A DNA stretch of 64,000 nt from Himantopus leucocephalus. Lineage: Eukaryota; Chordata; Aves; Charadriiformes; Recurvirostridae. The DNA lies in the NCBI GenBank assembly GCA_003993805.1, contig RSEF01000006.1, forward strand, positions 27,773,918-27,837,917, in the 5' to 3' direction. The stretch's first letter is position 1. Every line of letters starts with the position of its first letter. The notes beneath the pieces were generated by a model that saw nothing but the letters and a program-made list of their open reading frames with translations, did not search any database and was not told where the DNA came from. This document shows positions 38,661-50,296 of this stretch, piece by piece. Position numbers and translations under genes: made by a program.

Positions 38661-40424
38661 GTCTCCACTTTACTGGCTCAGGACACTTGATAAGAATCAC
38701 TGGCCAAGCTGGTTTGCAGCATAGAAAAGAGTTAAGAATCCCATAGATTGTTTAATAAAGGTAGTGTCATTTTCAATTATACAGCACAAACACTCCAATA
38801 AATTCTACGTCACATCACCAAGGAAACTCACTGCAATAATTCAGTCAAAGCCAAAGAGAGGATTTCTACAACAGTCTAATAATAACAATGTGTTCTTCTC
38901 TGTTGCCCTTTATCCAAGGATATCAGTGCTTTTCACCAATATTAATTCATTTTCTAAACACAACTTCAGAGTGTAATTTCAGGAAATTAATTGAGTATGA
39001 CATTCCTACGTATCCTAACCATTGATCCCTTGCCATCTCTCTGCAGAGCAAGAAAAATCCCCATGAGCATCTCCAAATCACGTGGCGAGAAATTCCTTCC
39101 CCCACCCTATGCTTTGTGCAACTAGCATCATGGACATGACAAATGCAAAAATTAAGGAAGAAGAACATTTTTTGCATCTATTTTGCAGTTCATCCAAATT
39201 CTCTCCTATGGTTCCCAGTAAGAAGTGCACCAGCCTTTAATACATAAAACCAAGAGTTACAAAGGCTGCTGGGTACATAAATTGTTGGATGCTTTTGTAA
39301 CCATGACTCTTACCCTACGTGTCTATATGCAGAGCTTCTGTAATGATGTAAAACAGTGGGTCATGATCTCCACCCAAAGTGTTGTAGTGAGAGACAAAAA
39401 AGCATTATAACGGTAAGCAACCTAACAGAGCCACAGGCTCACAAGATCTTTCTAATTTCCCTGGATATGGTCTATCGCAGGTCCCATGGCAGCACATTCT
39501 CCTGATCCGTGACTCAATTTCCCTGTGCAGGAAAACAGACCTATTCTGTTTACTGCAAAACTAGTGCACCAGCTGATTCTCTCCTGTGCTTTTTCATCCT
39601 AGCACAGGAGACGAAGAAAGGCAAAGTATTGCCCAAGCATTTTATGAACTGACAGTTCTGCAACTAATGGCTGCAACTCATACTTTTAGTGCTGCCTTTT
39701 CCTCTAACTTGTTTTTCTTTCATTCTTTTCTCTCTATTCTCACACAGGTCAACTTGACCTATGCTTGGGTCACTGCAAGTCTCTTTATCGACTTTGTATC
39801 TTCAGTGAAGATTCATCCTCCCACTTTTCTAAATGTTAGTACTCCTTCTTTTCTTGGCAAATATGGATTTTTAAATCTGCCCTTGGCATGTTCAGATACA
39901 AATCCTTACGTGTTGAAGGGGACATTGCAGGGGAAAAGTGGGAAAAGAAATCAAATATATTGCCTGAACAAAAGGACTGACCCGCTGCATGCAGTTTGAG
40001 GACGTTACCCCAAAACCAGTGAAGGAATGGCAGCAGCAAAACACACAAGCTATAACTCAGCTTTTAATGAGACAACTGTGATTTCATGCACAGAGATAAC
40101 TATTGATTTGATCATCACTGGAAGCGTGAAGACACAACTTCCCCCCTTCCCACCCACTTCCCTGTAGCCCTTCAGCTTTGAGAAGCATGACACACACAAG
40201 TAGCACATAGATGAAATGCCAGAGCAGACACAGCGAGTGTTTTAGGACAGAGGATGGCCATGGCTTGCACAAGAAATACAAGCCTGCCAACTTGTTCCAT
40301 AGCTGGAGGACATTTAATCCATACCAGCACTTGCTCTCAGCTGGGGCTGATGGGTGTTTATTCAATGCTAACTACGGTTCACTAGGAACAAAGCCAGCCC
40401 TCCTGGTTTTCTTCAGTGTTAGTT
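38661..40424. other. Unique non-coding sequence, no gene seen
   Basis: A 137-codon + strand open frame (39586-39999) is the longest here. It has no hydrophobic signal in the right place, no motif and no splice context, so I treat it as chance. Nothing else recognised. Confidence 0.5.
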
Positions 40425-40720
40425 TATGCATAAGAAAATCATACTGGATCAAACAACAGACCTTTTAGTTCAGCGTCCTGTGCCCAGCTCCAGCCAACAG
40501 CAGATGCTTAAGTGAGAAGGCAAGCAGAAATTATGTCCCCCAAGAAATGCTCCTCTGGATACGAATCTGTGGACCCAGGCTTTCCAGAGTGAGAATTAAG
40601 GTCTTTGTGATTAAGCTCCCATAGTGGATTTTTGCTTTATATATACATCCAGTTTATTTCTGGATCTCTTGGAAGCTCTTCATATCCACAAACTCCTGAA
40701 AGGAGGTTTGATATCACAGC
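40425..40720 (-). mobile_element. Ancient CR1-like LINE 3' end (antisense)
   Basis: The + strand starts with 'aagaaaatcatactggatcaaacaacagaccttttagttcagcgtcctgtgccc'-type wording, the antisense of the 'gggctagatggaccattggtctgacccagta' 3' end of old amniote CR1 subfamilies. It continues to 'catccagtttatttctggatctcttggaagctc', matching the downstream block in order. No frame survives. Boundaries are approximate. Confidence 0.45.
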
Positions 40721-42659
40721 ATACACAGAAGAACCATCTCTGGTTTGCTGGGAACACGCCAACTAGCGATTTCACATGTCCACAGCTTGCCTCCAATGGT
40801 CTTGCAATAGGCGGTACATACACTGAGGTCTGATAAGGAGAGATGCATGTGTGCAGTCTGATGGGTGGTTTCTCCTCAGGCAGCACACAAGTATGATTTT
40901 AGGGGAACTCAGCAGTTTCTAGTGTGGTTCCTGACCCATTAGAGAGCCCAAGAGTGTTTGCGGTCATGCATTTTCCCATTTCTCCACATCACAACTTAAG
41001 AAAAGGGAGAGGTAAGCAGCAGGGCATCTCAGGTTTGTCGCTGAAATGAAGAATTTTAGGCAGACAGCATAGCAGAAAAACCCATTGCTCTCTGCAGAGT
41101 GCTATTAGTATTGCTTATTTTGTTACCTTGCTAGCTCAAGCTGGGAAGTGGAAAGGGGAGCAGAAATGCATCTGTGCTGGAGTCACGCTATTCTTCCCAT
41201 CTTCTGCCTCTCCAGAGTGCGTCCGGTCCAAGGCCTGACCTGCAGGAGCAGCCCTTCACCCCTTCACCTTCTCTTACAGGCATGAGCAGGAACATGTGCA
41301 TGAAGGTGATCTGCACTCGCTCACCAGGACAAAAGTAACTCTTTGTCAAAGACCATTACCAAGATCCACTTACAGTGGATGAAGTTGGTATCCAGCATCA
41401 TTGCATTCTTCTGGCTTCCCTTTCCACCAAGTCTGATGTTCTTCCCTTCCCAAATTGCAATGGCTCGTGCAAGCAGTGTGGCTGCATTTATCTATATAGA
41501 TGAAAAACCAGGGAGTAACTTAAATCATGATTAGTTCTTTGTAATCTTTGACTGCCGGATGCCAGTGTGAGTAAGAGCAGTGCTGTTGTTCTTCAGGACT
41601 TTGGGGGGATCTCTCTAGAGGAAAATTTTTGCAGAAAAATGAGGCTGCAGAGCTGTGAAGCTGTCACTGCGGGGCTAAAGAGTAGTGCACAGCATCCAGA
41701 GAGATTTAAAATCCAATAGTGAAACCCGTGCTCAGATCCTCAATCCAAAGCAGGCAGGGCTAAAAATAAAAATAAAATAATCCCTCTTCTGAAAGGACAG
41801 TTTCCTTCTGATTAACTGAGGGACTACTACTTGTGTCTGGTCTTTCCTCCTGGAGTCTACATACTACCTATTGATCTCCTATTGCTTGCACTGTATAGCA
41901 TGCATAATTTCTATGACCAATAAAATCCCATAGACTGTAGATCTTATGGAAAATGACTGAGATCTAGTCAGATCAGACTAGTTCTGATTATCTTTTACAA
42001 TTGTATGCATACACACACAGAGACATATATATAAAAAATTAAACAGAAATAAAATTTCCAGAAACCCAATTTATTCTAGATTTTTTAAAAAATCCTATAT
42101 TAGACCAGGCTTGAACGCTAGCAATAGCAATGAGCAGTTTCTCCAAGGGTTTGGCCCTATTACTAAGCTGTTCGGGTAATAACGATGCCTGAATCCAAAG
42201 GCTTGTTTACATGGTCTGCTGCCTCCTTGCATGAACTATTGACCATCTGTGTAAGAGTTTCCTGGGCAATGGATTGAACTCAAACATGTGATGATCCCAT
42301 ACTGGCAATAATGAAAAAAAAAAAAAGTTCTTATTTTCCCCCAGAATCAAAGGCTTAATAAAAGTAACTCAACTTGAACTAGACTGTGTTGCCAGGAGCT
42401 ACAGGGGGGAGAGTGCATACTGAGAGATTTTTAAGGATGTATTTTCATTTACATAAAAGTTTCAAAAGGAGAAGAAAAAGTATGAAAACGGGAATAAGGA
42501 CAAAATACACTGAATGATAGATACTAATACTGTACATAGAAAAGAAAGCCATCGTAGCCGCAAATATCCAAGGCATAGATTTGTAGAACCACATCCTAAT
42601 TTCTGAAGTCTCTTTTGACATCAGCAATGTATTGCAAGTGTGGTGCCTATTCAGAAGCG
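40721..42659. other. Unique sequence with minor simple repeats
   Basis: Holds A-rich (AAAAT)n near 41762-41779, a short CA/TA stretch near 42006-42036 and poly-A at about 42313-42326. No gene or repeat family recognised. Confidence 0.5.
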
Positions 42660-42870
42660 TGTTAAAGGCACTCACACTCTGTGTGCAGGCAGGCAGGGGG
42701 TTAAAGGCTTTATGAGTTTTTTATTAAACTTTGGGAGTGTGCTTCTATTACACGGCTGTCCGGTGAACCGTGAATTTAACACAATTTACACTGTGATTGC
42801 TGTGAGCTGAGAGCATTCACGCAGTTTTTGCAGTTTGGCTAACAAACACTCACTCAATAAGGTACATTAT
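42660..42870. promoter_or_regulatory. Candidate conserved non-coding element
   Basis: Repeat-free, high-complexity block. It includes caggcaggcagggggttaaagg, tttatgagttttttattaaac, cggctgtccggtgaaccgtg and a run of CAATTTACACTGTGATTGC type sites. The GGTTAAAG and TTTATGA (caudal-like) motifs are suggestive of regulatory DNA. The inference rests on appearance only. Confidence 0.22.
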
Positions 42871-44839
42871 ACCAGTGACTTCTCATCCCCAGACCCAGTC
42901 TTGCGGGGGAAAGTTTGGGAGGTTTGGGTGATCATAGACTGCTGATCCTGTTAAACTGAGGCAAGTTTTCCTTAAAAACTCCTGCATGAAGACATTCCAG
43001 ACTGATTCGTTTCCATTTACTATCTCCAACACACACAAACACACACTGATACAAGCAGCAGGAGCAGCTGAAGATGCTCTGACACCCTGGCGGTTTGCCT
43101 GTCCCATTGCCAGAGGTTACTGCCCGCTAATTCAGGAACACCAAAAGAGAACCTGGACACATCTCTCAATTGCTTCTGTTCTTAATTTGAGATATAGAGT
43201 AAAATCACTTTACTAGACAGTTTAATCTAGGAGCCTGTAAAACACAGCAGTGGAGGGACAGGGACATGGATGTTTTGCCACTCTTTCATGGAGGCAGTGA
43301 TCTTCAGGATAGGGGAAGGAGACCTGGGAGAGTAGCCACGCCTTTAATTCGGACTAGCTTTAGCAAAATTTGCCTCTCAACCCTCAAACCTACCTTTTTA
43401 TCAAATGCATTTACCAAACTTTCAGATGAGTTTAATCCAATCAATTTCAAATCACTTTCAAATTTATATCAGTGCAACTTTGCATCTAGGAAAACCTTTG
43501 ATGAGCTCTTTACCAGGGCCTTGACTCTTCAAGCACTCAAGTATACTCTTCATTTTAAGCACATTCCTCAAACCTATTGATCTCAATCCACTTCAGTGGA
43601 TTATAAACATGTACTTAAAGTTGGAGACCTATATCAGTGCTCGCTTAATACAAATTTGTCAATGCTGAAGTGGACTAGATTTAGACACACTAAAAATGAA
43701 TCTGATCCTTTAATATTTTCCTGATTTGCATAGACTTCTCACAGGCTTATTATTAAACAAGTTTTGGAGCTTTGCTACACTGGAAACCAAAGCATTGCAA
43801 CAGAAACGTGCCTGAAATGATAGACCGGATGGTCAGATCGAAGCTCCTGTGTCTTTGTCTCCCATGTGATAGCCATGAATTCATAAACATTCAGGAGTCA
43901 GGACCAGCTTGAAAGCCTTCCTGGGAATAGAAGAGGGAAAGGGGGATTTGCACACCAAATAAGCAAGTGGCCATTGCACTGCTGGTTACACATGGGTGAA
44001 TTCATCATCTTTCAGGAAGAAAGAGGTGGGACAGCTGAATCTGGTATCATACCACCAGCATAGCTCCACTGGTTCACCTGGAGATGCACCACAGTGCTGC
44101 TGAAGTTCTTCTTGAAAGACTGGATTCCAGGAGGTTCAGCTGACTTTGGCCAGTTCTCTGGGTGCCCCAAAAGCCAGAGCCATGCATCTCAGTAGCAGCA
44201 CACGGAGGGAGAGCTACCTCATCCAACTATTGACATGGATAACAACAAACTTGCTCAAGTATCTATGTGGACAGTCAGTCCCCCACACATACTTATCTAT
44301 CCAGCCCTTTCAAGCGTTTCTGTTAGCATCTCTGGCTGCTCTTTGATTCAGCAATACAGGCTTGGCTGGTGATGACCTCCCAGTTCTACTCCTTGTATGT
44401 GAGGATCGGTGCCTCAACATCTAACTGTATGTCAAAGGCAGCAGCAGCCTCCAGTTCAGGCTCTGGTGAAAAACGTATGTGATGGCTGTCAGGCACACTA
44501 CCATCCTGCCAAATGACTCCTCTTGTCCTCTTTCTCCCATCTCCCCCTTCCTGAGAAAAGGCAGATGCTTTTTCATACTGAGAAGCCAATTATCTATTTC
44601 AGTATCCTACAGAGCACAGTAACGAACCAAAGGAAGGAAGGTGTAAGAGCCCACAGCAAATATATATGTGATGATCTTCCGCTCTTTATCCAAGCTAGAT
44701 CTCATCCCAGTACCTCATGCAAAAGAACATGGCATGAAAGATTGGTTTAAGATATGAATCACCAAGAGTAATATCTCTTTGCTAATGTTATTTAACATTT
44801 GGGAGAATCATTTCTATTTTTCATATAAGTGGCCAATCT
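42871..44839. other. Unique sequence, possibly with a very old repeat
   Basis: A 104-codon open frame at 43266-43580 has no recognised domain. Near 43580-43640 the phrase 'cacttcagtggattataaacatgtacttaaagtt' recalls an old interspersed repeat seen in reptile and bird genomes, but I cannot name it with confidence. A short (CA)n lies near 43029-43046. Confidence 0.4.
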
Positions 44840-45240
44840 ATTTCTCGAGGCTTCATATTGTCCAGACTTCAGCAATTTCCTGTGGCAATGAGTTCAAAAG
44901 TCTAATTACATGCCATGCAAAAAAGTATTTCTTTCAATAAGTTTTGAACTTCCCACCTTCTAATTGAATTGAATAGCCATGCCACAAGAGAATCTTATCT
45001 CTCTTCTAGATTATTCATTATTTGATCTTTTATCTTGGCTTCTCTTATTCATCTCTTTTCTAAGCTTGATCTCGTTTCTTCTCATGAATCTTCACGGAGG
45101 AGTCTTCTCCAGCGCTTGATATTTTGCTCAGCCTTTTCTAAATCCCCTCTCAGTCAGTCATATCCTTTTCAAAAGGGAATGACCAGTACCTGATTCAACG
45201 CCAAGACAAGGCTGCACTGCTGATTTACATAATGGCTTTT
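44840..45240 (-). mobile_element. Ancient CR1 LINE fragment (antisense)
   Basis: The + strand phrases run in the order of antisense old CR1 copies: 'cctgtggcaatgagttcaaaagtctaatta', 'aaaaaagtatttctttcaataagttttgaac', 'aaatcccctctcagtcagtca', 'gggaatgaccagtacctgattcaa' and finally 'ctgctgatttacataatggc'. These correspond to the ORF2 C-terminus and the sequence 5' of it. They are heavily substituted with no open frame. The younger avian CR1 subfamilies do not contain this wording. Confidence 0.62.
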
Positions 45241-45764
45241 TTGTTTAAGAGCTAGGATTTTAAAAACACAAAATTAGTTCACCTGGAATTTTTTAAGCGC
45301 AAAGTCACCAATAGCCTAATAGACAAAAAAACCCAGAGCTGCAACTGTACAAAATTACAGCAGAATGTATCAATTTCATTTCAGAGAGCAGGAGAAGATA
45401 ATAACAGTTGCTGAAAACAAGATGTGTGGCACAGAAGGGGAGGGGGGTGGTGGTGGAGGATTTATTGCTATTGATCTATGTATCTATTTATTTATTTTTA
45501 CTTTTGTTACCACAATCTAGTTATAATTCACTGATTCTGAGATTGAAAATTTGGAGGAAGGAGTCTTACTTGGTTGATATGGCAAGTATATATTATTTTA
45601 AATATTATTCCCCTAGTGATTTCTTGTCAACCTCAAACAGTTAGTGCTCAAAAATGGATGCTTTAGAATTGCCAGAGTGAAGGAAATTTCTTCAAAAGCA
45701 CACAGAGCAAAATAATGAATGATTAGTTTCTGCCTCTTGTAATGCAAGAATTCGAGGGCATCAC

Positions 45765-46005
45765 ATGACATTTCCAGGCAACAGGTTCAGAACAGCCAGG
45801 ACTTCGTCACATAGCTCATAGTTTAACTGTGGAACTCCTTTCCGCAGGCTACTGAACACGCCAAAATGCTTCCACAGCTTCAAATTTAGAGAAGAAAAAA
45901 AATCTATAAAGGATTATTAAACACAAAGATGCCATCTCTGGCTCAGGAAATTCCCAAACCACAAGTCACTGGGTCTGGGAACACGTACAAGAAAAACACA
46001 GCATG
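45765..46005 (+). mobile_element. Ancient CR1-like LINE 3' end (sense)
   Basis: The sense CR1 wording 'gtttaactgtggaactcctttccgcaggctactgaacacgcc' (ancestrally 'ctgtggaactccttgccacagg...gaggcc') is followed by 'aaaggattattaaacac' and 'ctggctcaggaaattcccaaaccacaagtcactgggtctggg', as in old amniote CR1 3' ends. Its orientation is opposite to the neighbouring fragment at 44840-45240, so the two are separate insertions. Strongly diverged. Confidence 0.5.
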
Positions 46006-46026
46006 CTTTTTTTGCCCTTAAGCTCT

Positions 46027-46063
46027 TTTATATATATCTATCTCTATATCTATATATATATCT
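46027..46063. repeat. (TATC)/(TA) microsatellite
   Basis: Mixed TA and TATC/TCTA units, imperfect. It follows the old CR1 end after about 20 bases. Confidence 0.85.
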
Positions 46064-47639
46064 GCTACTAATTTCTACCAAAAGCAGGATAAAGGTGTAA
46101 GCAGTCACGGGCCCCACTCAGTATGGCTCTTCCTATCATTTATGTGTTACAGCAGAGAGGATTTGAGTCCTGGGAAAGGTTGCTCTTTTCTCCTCATCAT
46201 TTTCCACTACTACTGTCATTGATACTGTCACTTTTACTATTAATCACACCATTATTATGAATCATAAGTCTTTGACATATTGTCTTTCATTTCTATTAAT
46301 AATTTTGCTATATCTTATTTCAGATAACAACATATGTCAGAGGAGGAAGGTACAGAACTGTTGTCTTCGCTGCCGAATGTTCACATAACAATCTCTGAAA
46401 AGCATATAATCAGTGTAGACCAAGCACACAGGCAGTAAATGCAAAGTGGCGATGCACAGAAAAGTGGTGCAACTCACCTGAGACATTCTACCAGGTTGTT
46501 TCAGTCCCAGCTAATTGACAGCACTGCCAGAGGCCAGCACTTTTTTGTAGCATGGCACTGGTTTGCCCCAGATTCACCTCTGGCATCATCCTTACTTGGA
46601 CTTTGTCTCAGTGCAGGGACAGAGAGCACATGCGAGCACAGCCCTTCCAGCCCCCCGTTTCCAGGAGGGAAAAGGATGGAGCCAGACAGGTAAAGGGAAG
46701 AGAATGAATTGAAGATACTGATGTGAGCACAAAGGCCAGGTGAGGTTCTTCAAGTGCAGAGAGCAGGGAAACATCACTTCTCCCTTTGGTGCAGAAAGAG
46801 GGAAAACTCCAAACCCAGCCATTTCCATGAAACCGAGCTCTCCGTAACAACTGCACATTTCATTTCCATGTCCCCTTCTCTCAGACCATGTGACCAAGCT
46901 CCTCTTCAGTTGTCAGAACAGCAGCTTGTGGGAGCTATTTGTCATGGTCTCATCCTCATCCAAAGTATTTATTTTTATTTGTGATTTTCTTTTTAAAACA
47001 AACTGTGACAAGCAGCACGAAGGCTTGTCAGAGGTGTGAGGGGAAGAATTATTTTCTCCTGTAGCTCTGACAGAATGAGAATGAGGCTGTGCCACAGTAT
47101 CCATAATACATCTTTAAGTTGACCAAGATTGCTCCCCATAGCTCAACAAGTTGAGCTAGAACCCTTCACACGAGATTAAAAAAATATATATGTTTCTGAA
47201 AATTCTGCAATTTGAACTTACACACCAATAAACCATCATACATCCCTTTCAAAGGGGTTGGCCTAAAGTCCATGGATAGTAAATGGAAAAGTTTTCGCTT
47301 GTCGTCAGTAGATCTCGTATCAGTCTCAACTGCTTTGTAAACATCAAAACAGCTTCCATTCAACTCCAGTCTAAGGGAATCTAGGGAATCTAACAGAAAA
47401 AATGCTTCCAATGGTCCCCAATGTGTCAGAACCTTAACCACAGGCTTTTCTGTAAGAGTGAAGGAAATCCCCTCCAAACATGTAAATCTGAGGACCTCTA
47501 TTTTGTGATGTCCACTTCAGAACATCTTCAAAAGCCCTAGCTTTCGGAAACCTTTAAAATCTTAACCTCTCGAAAAGGGTGCTAGAAACCAAACCGTCAA
47601 AGCTACAGCACTCAAATGAGAGGACTGATCCCATGAAAC
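46064..47639. other. Unique non-coding sequence, no gene seen
   Basis: Open frames on both strands around 46439-46984 overlap one another in a slightly GC-richer patch. A 103-codon - strand frame (47166-47477) reads plausibly as protein but matches no family I recognise and lacks splice or start context. No repeats recognised. Confidence 0.45.
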
Positions 47640-47760
47640 AGCCTGTTATTGTTGTATGGTGGGGTTTTTGGTTTTTAGTTCTGGGAGGTTTTTTGTTTGG
47701 GTTTTGTTTGTTTGTTTTTAAACCAGAATAACTTGTGTAAGAGAGGGAGGGAGGGAGGGA
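47640..47760 (+). repeat. G/T-rich tract ending in a (GGGA)n G-quadruplex motif
   Basis: A GT-biased tract (oligo-G and oligo-T blocks, then GTTTGTTTGTTTTT) is followed after a short spacer by (GGGA)n. Four GGG runs at 47745-47747, 47749-47751, 47753-47755 and 47757-47759, separated by single A residues, form a canonical G-quadruplex motif with one-base loops on the + strand. Confidence 0.85.
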
Positions 47761-50245
47761 GTTGCATAGGATAGGGAGCACATTGGTGCAGGTCTGTCAC
47801 CATCTCCACAACAGCTCTCCAGCTGCAGCCACATTTTATTTCTAAACCCATGAAGAATTAAACATAGCCTCAGCTGAGAGCATCAGGCCATCTCGCATCC
47901 CAGTGCGGGGCTTGGTTTGAGTGTCACCGAGTCACCCTGCAGTGCTCACGCTTGCAGAGTGAGCATCACACCCCGCCATGCCAATCAATCTTGTCATCAA
48001 CACTAAAGAGTTCAGGTCTGAGCATCAAGTCAGAGTTTCAATCAGGATTTATTGCCGTTTTACTTTGCTTCAGAGGCTGACAAGTGGGCTTGAGCACATT
48101 TCAATATGCTGATTCTTCTTTATAAAAGCAATTACAAGCAGAGAAGCACAGAACAACCTCAACTGCTGAAAAAGCCCAATGGGACTTCTGATTTAGTAAG
48201 TGCTTAGCACCATTAATGAGAGCTACCAAGCACCCTGCAGGATTTGATCTCACAGTACTCTAACAGAGACCAGAGTTAACAAGGAAAGACATTTTCTTTT
48301 TAATTGCTATTTTTACCTGCAATCACATGAGTCTCAAGATCAAATTCTGTGCATTTAGTTCCCATTGATAAAAAAAAATAGATATTATTCACTTCTTTTA
48401 GCATTAGAGAAGTACCAGCCATCTTCATATCAGCCCAGTTGAAGGCTACTCCATTCAGCATCAGAATGATTTTTATTCTGTTGCCCTCGGTCGCTGGACC
48501 ATTTACTCCAGTATATTATCTTTGGTAATGCTGAATACAATTACAGAAATCCAGAAATGAGATGTACTATTTTAATTTGCTTCTTTGCTAGTATCATGTG
48601 TGTTAAGCTCAGCAGTGATTTTTGGAGGCCAGGGATTGGGCAGATGGTGCTATTCTACTGAACCCCCTTTAGGATTAATGAAGGGAGGCTGTTTTCAACT
48701 GTGGGACAACCCCTTGAAAGACACCAATGAGCAAAGCTGTAGTAATTCATTTTTTGCATCTACGTGTTTTCCCCAGGCCCAGCTCACTGTCTGCTATTTC
48801 TGCTGTGCTTTTCCCAGCCTCCGTATGGCTGCTCTGAGCTGCCACCCACCCACTGTGGACCCATAGGTCACCAGTCTCATGCTTCTAACACATTCTTCTT
48901 CCTACACTTTCAGTGGTGTTTATAAAATAAGCATCAGTGCCCTATTCCAGTAAGGCTTGTATGACCTCTAATTACTTTGGCCACAGTACTAAAGCAAGGT
49001 CCCCCAGAGCAAAAAGGATGAGGTGCTATACTTAGTCACACACAGATCTCTCACTGTGCCTGTACTGAGTCACACTGCCTGTGGGTCTCGTGTAGGAGGA
49101 GCTGTGTATAAGAACTGTGTCACACATTTACTGCTAGATCCCATCAGCACCTAGTCTCTTCTCAGGACCTTGGCCTCTTGCTCGTAGCTGTAGGACACTG
49201 TGGGTTGCCCCCACTCAACACCAGGGTGGCATTCAGGGTATAAATGTAGGAGAGGAAACATTTCCTAATTTATTTTCAAAAGCAAAAAATTCTCCACTTC
49301 TTCCTGCACTCAACCAAGCCTCCTCCACATTAGATATTCCATGGCATCCCTTTTATAATGGTTGACAAGTTGACTCAAAGCATATAAATCCTAGGGGAAT
49401 ATTTTTTCAAGGGAAAAGAAAAAAGGAACCCATCTTAGCTGTACTCCAGCATGCATATCAATAAGAGAACTTCAGCAATCACTTCCTGGGGGTAATTACA
49501 TTCATCTGCACCTGTGACTAAGTGACCTGTCAAAGTGTCAAAGAATCTAGTTAGGGAGCAAAATTCCTTGCTCATAACAACAGCCCATGTCAACACCTGC
49601 ACTTCTGCTATTTTCATTTTAGCTGTAGAGAAATTGTCTAGGCTTGCAGTTAAGCAATGTGTGTGGTGTACAGTTGCAAAGGTGTCTATCCTAAGCATGT
49701 AAGACCAAGTCCTAGGCATGATGATATCAAATCTGAGCAAAACGTCCTTGGAGGATTTGAGCAAAGCCAGGTTAATAAAGAATGCTTCAAAAAGGGTTGA
49801 ATTTCACCTGGCGTGGGAAGAAGGCAGTGTACTAGAATGCTGGAGCAAGGTGAAGAGAAAAATCCTTTCACATTAGTGCAAAGGTATAATTATTATGCTG
49901 GCAGCAATGATTTTTCTGCACAGGCCAATTCATGGTGGTCAAGGGCCATAAATTGCAAATTAGGCTAATTTCACAAGTTAACCTCAATAAATTAAGAATC
50001 ACTTCTTCCACCTCCATGACACCACTTGACATCTCCCTGGGCAAATGCCACTGATCTGTGACAGTCACTGGTGAATCCCAAATGGGAATTTCCCCTTTAT
50101 CAAACCTGAACTCTAGTACTGAATGGACAACAGAGGAAAAAGGATATGAGTAACAGACACTATAGAGGATAATAAGTGTAAGAAATGGTTAGAGGCTTGA
50201 TCTAAGAGATCTGACCCCGTGTCCTTCAGAAGTTAGTCCCAATCC
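47761..50245. other. Unique non-coding sequence, no gene seen
   Basis: No gene recognised. A block at 48040-48330 is repeat-free and high-complexity with several AT-core sites (e.g. caccattaatgagagc near 48208) and may be conserved non-coding DNA. A 109-codon - strand open frame at 49435-49764 is unassigned. A strong acceptor-like site (ttttccccag near 48776) has only a weak donor downstream. Confidence 0.45.
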
Positions 50246-50296
50246 AGAGTACAAGGCTTAAAGGAACTTGTACTCTTAGGAAGCACCTAAGGTGCT
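50246..50296. other. Two adjacent perfect hairpins
   Basis: First hairpin: AGAGTACAAG (50246-50255) and CTTGTACTCT (50267-50276), a 10-bp perfect stem with an 11-base loop. Five bases later, AGCACCT (50282-50288) and AGGTGCT (50290-50296) form a 7-bp stem around one base, a near-perfect palindrome. No reading frame or repeat family explains them. Confidence 0.6.

Noticed and set aside
39586..39999. 137-codon + strand open frame
   Set aside because: Phe/Ser/Leu-rich product of T-rich DNA with no recognisable motif.
43566..43640. Phrase resembling an old interspersed repeat of sauropsid genomes
   Set aside because: Only a few dozen bases resemble what I remember and I cannot name the family.
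47166..47477. 103-codon - strand frame
   Set aside because: Plausible composition but no recognised domain and no supporting gene structure.
49435..49764. 109-codon - strand frame that reads plausibly as protein
   Set aside because: I could not match it to any family, and it lacks splice signals or a translation context; kept only as a search candidate.
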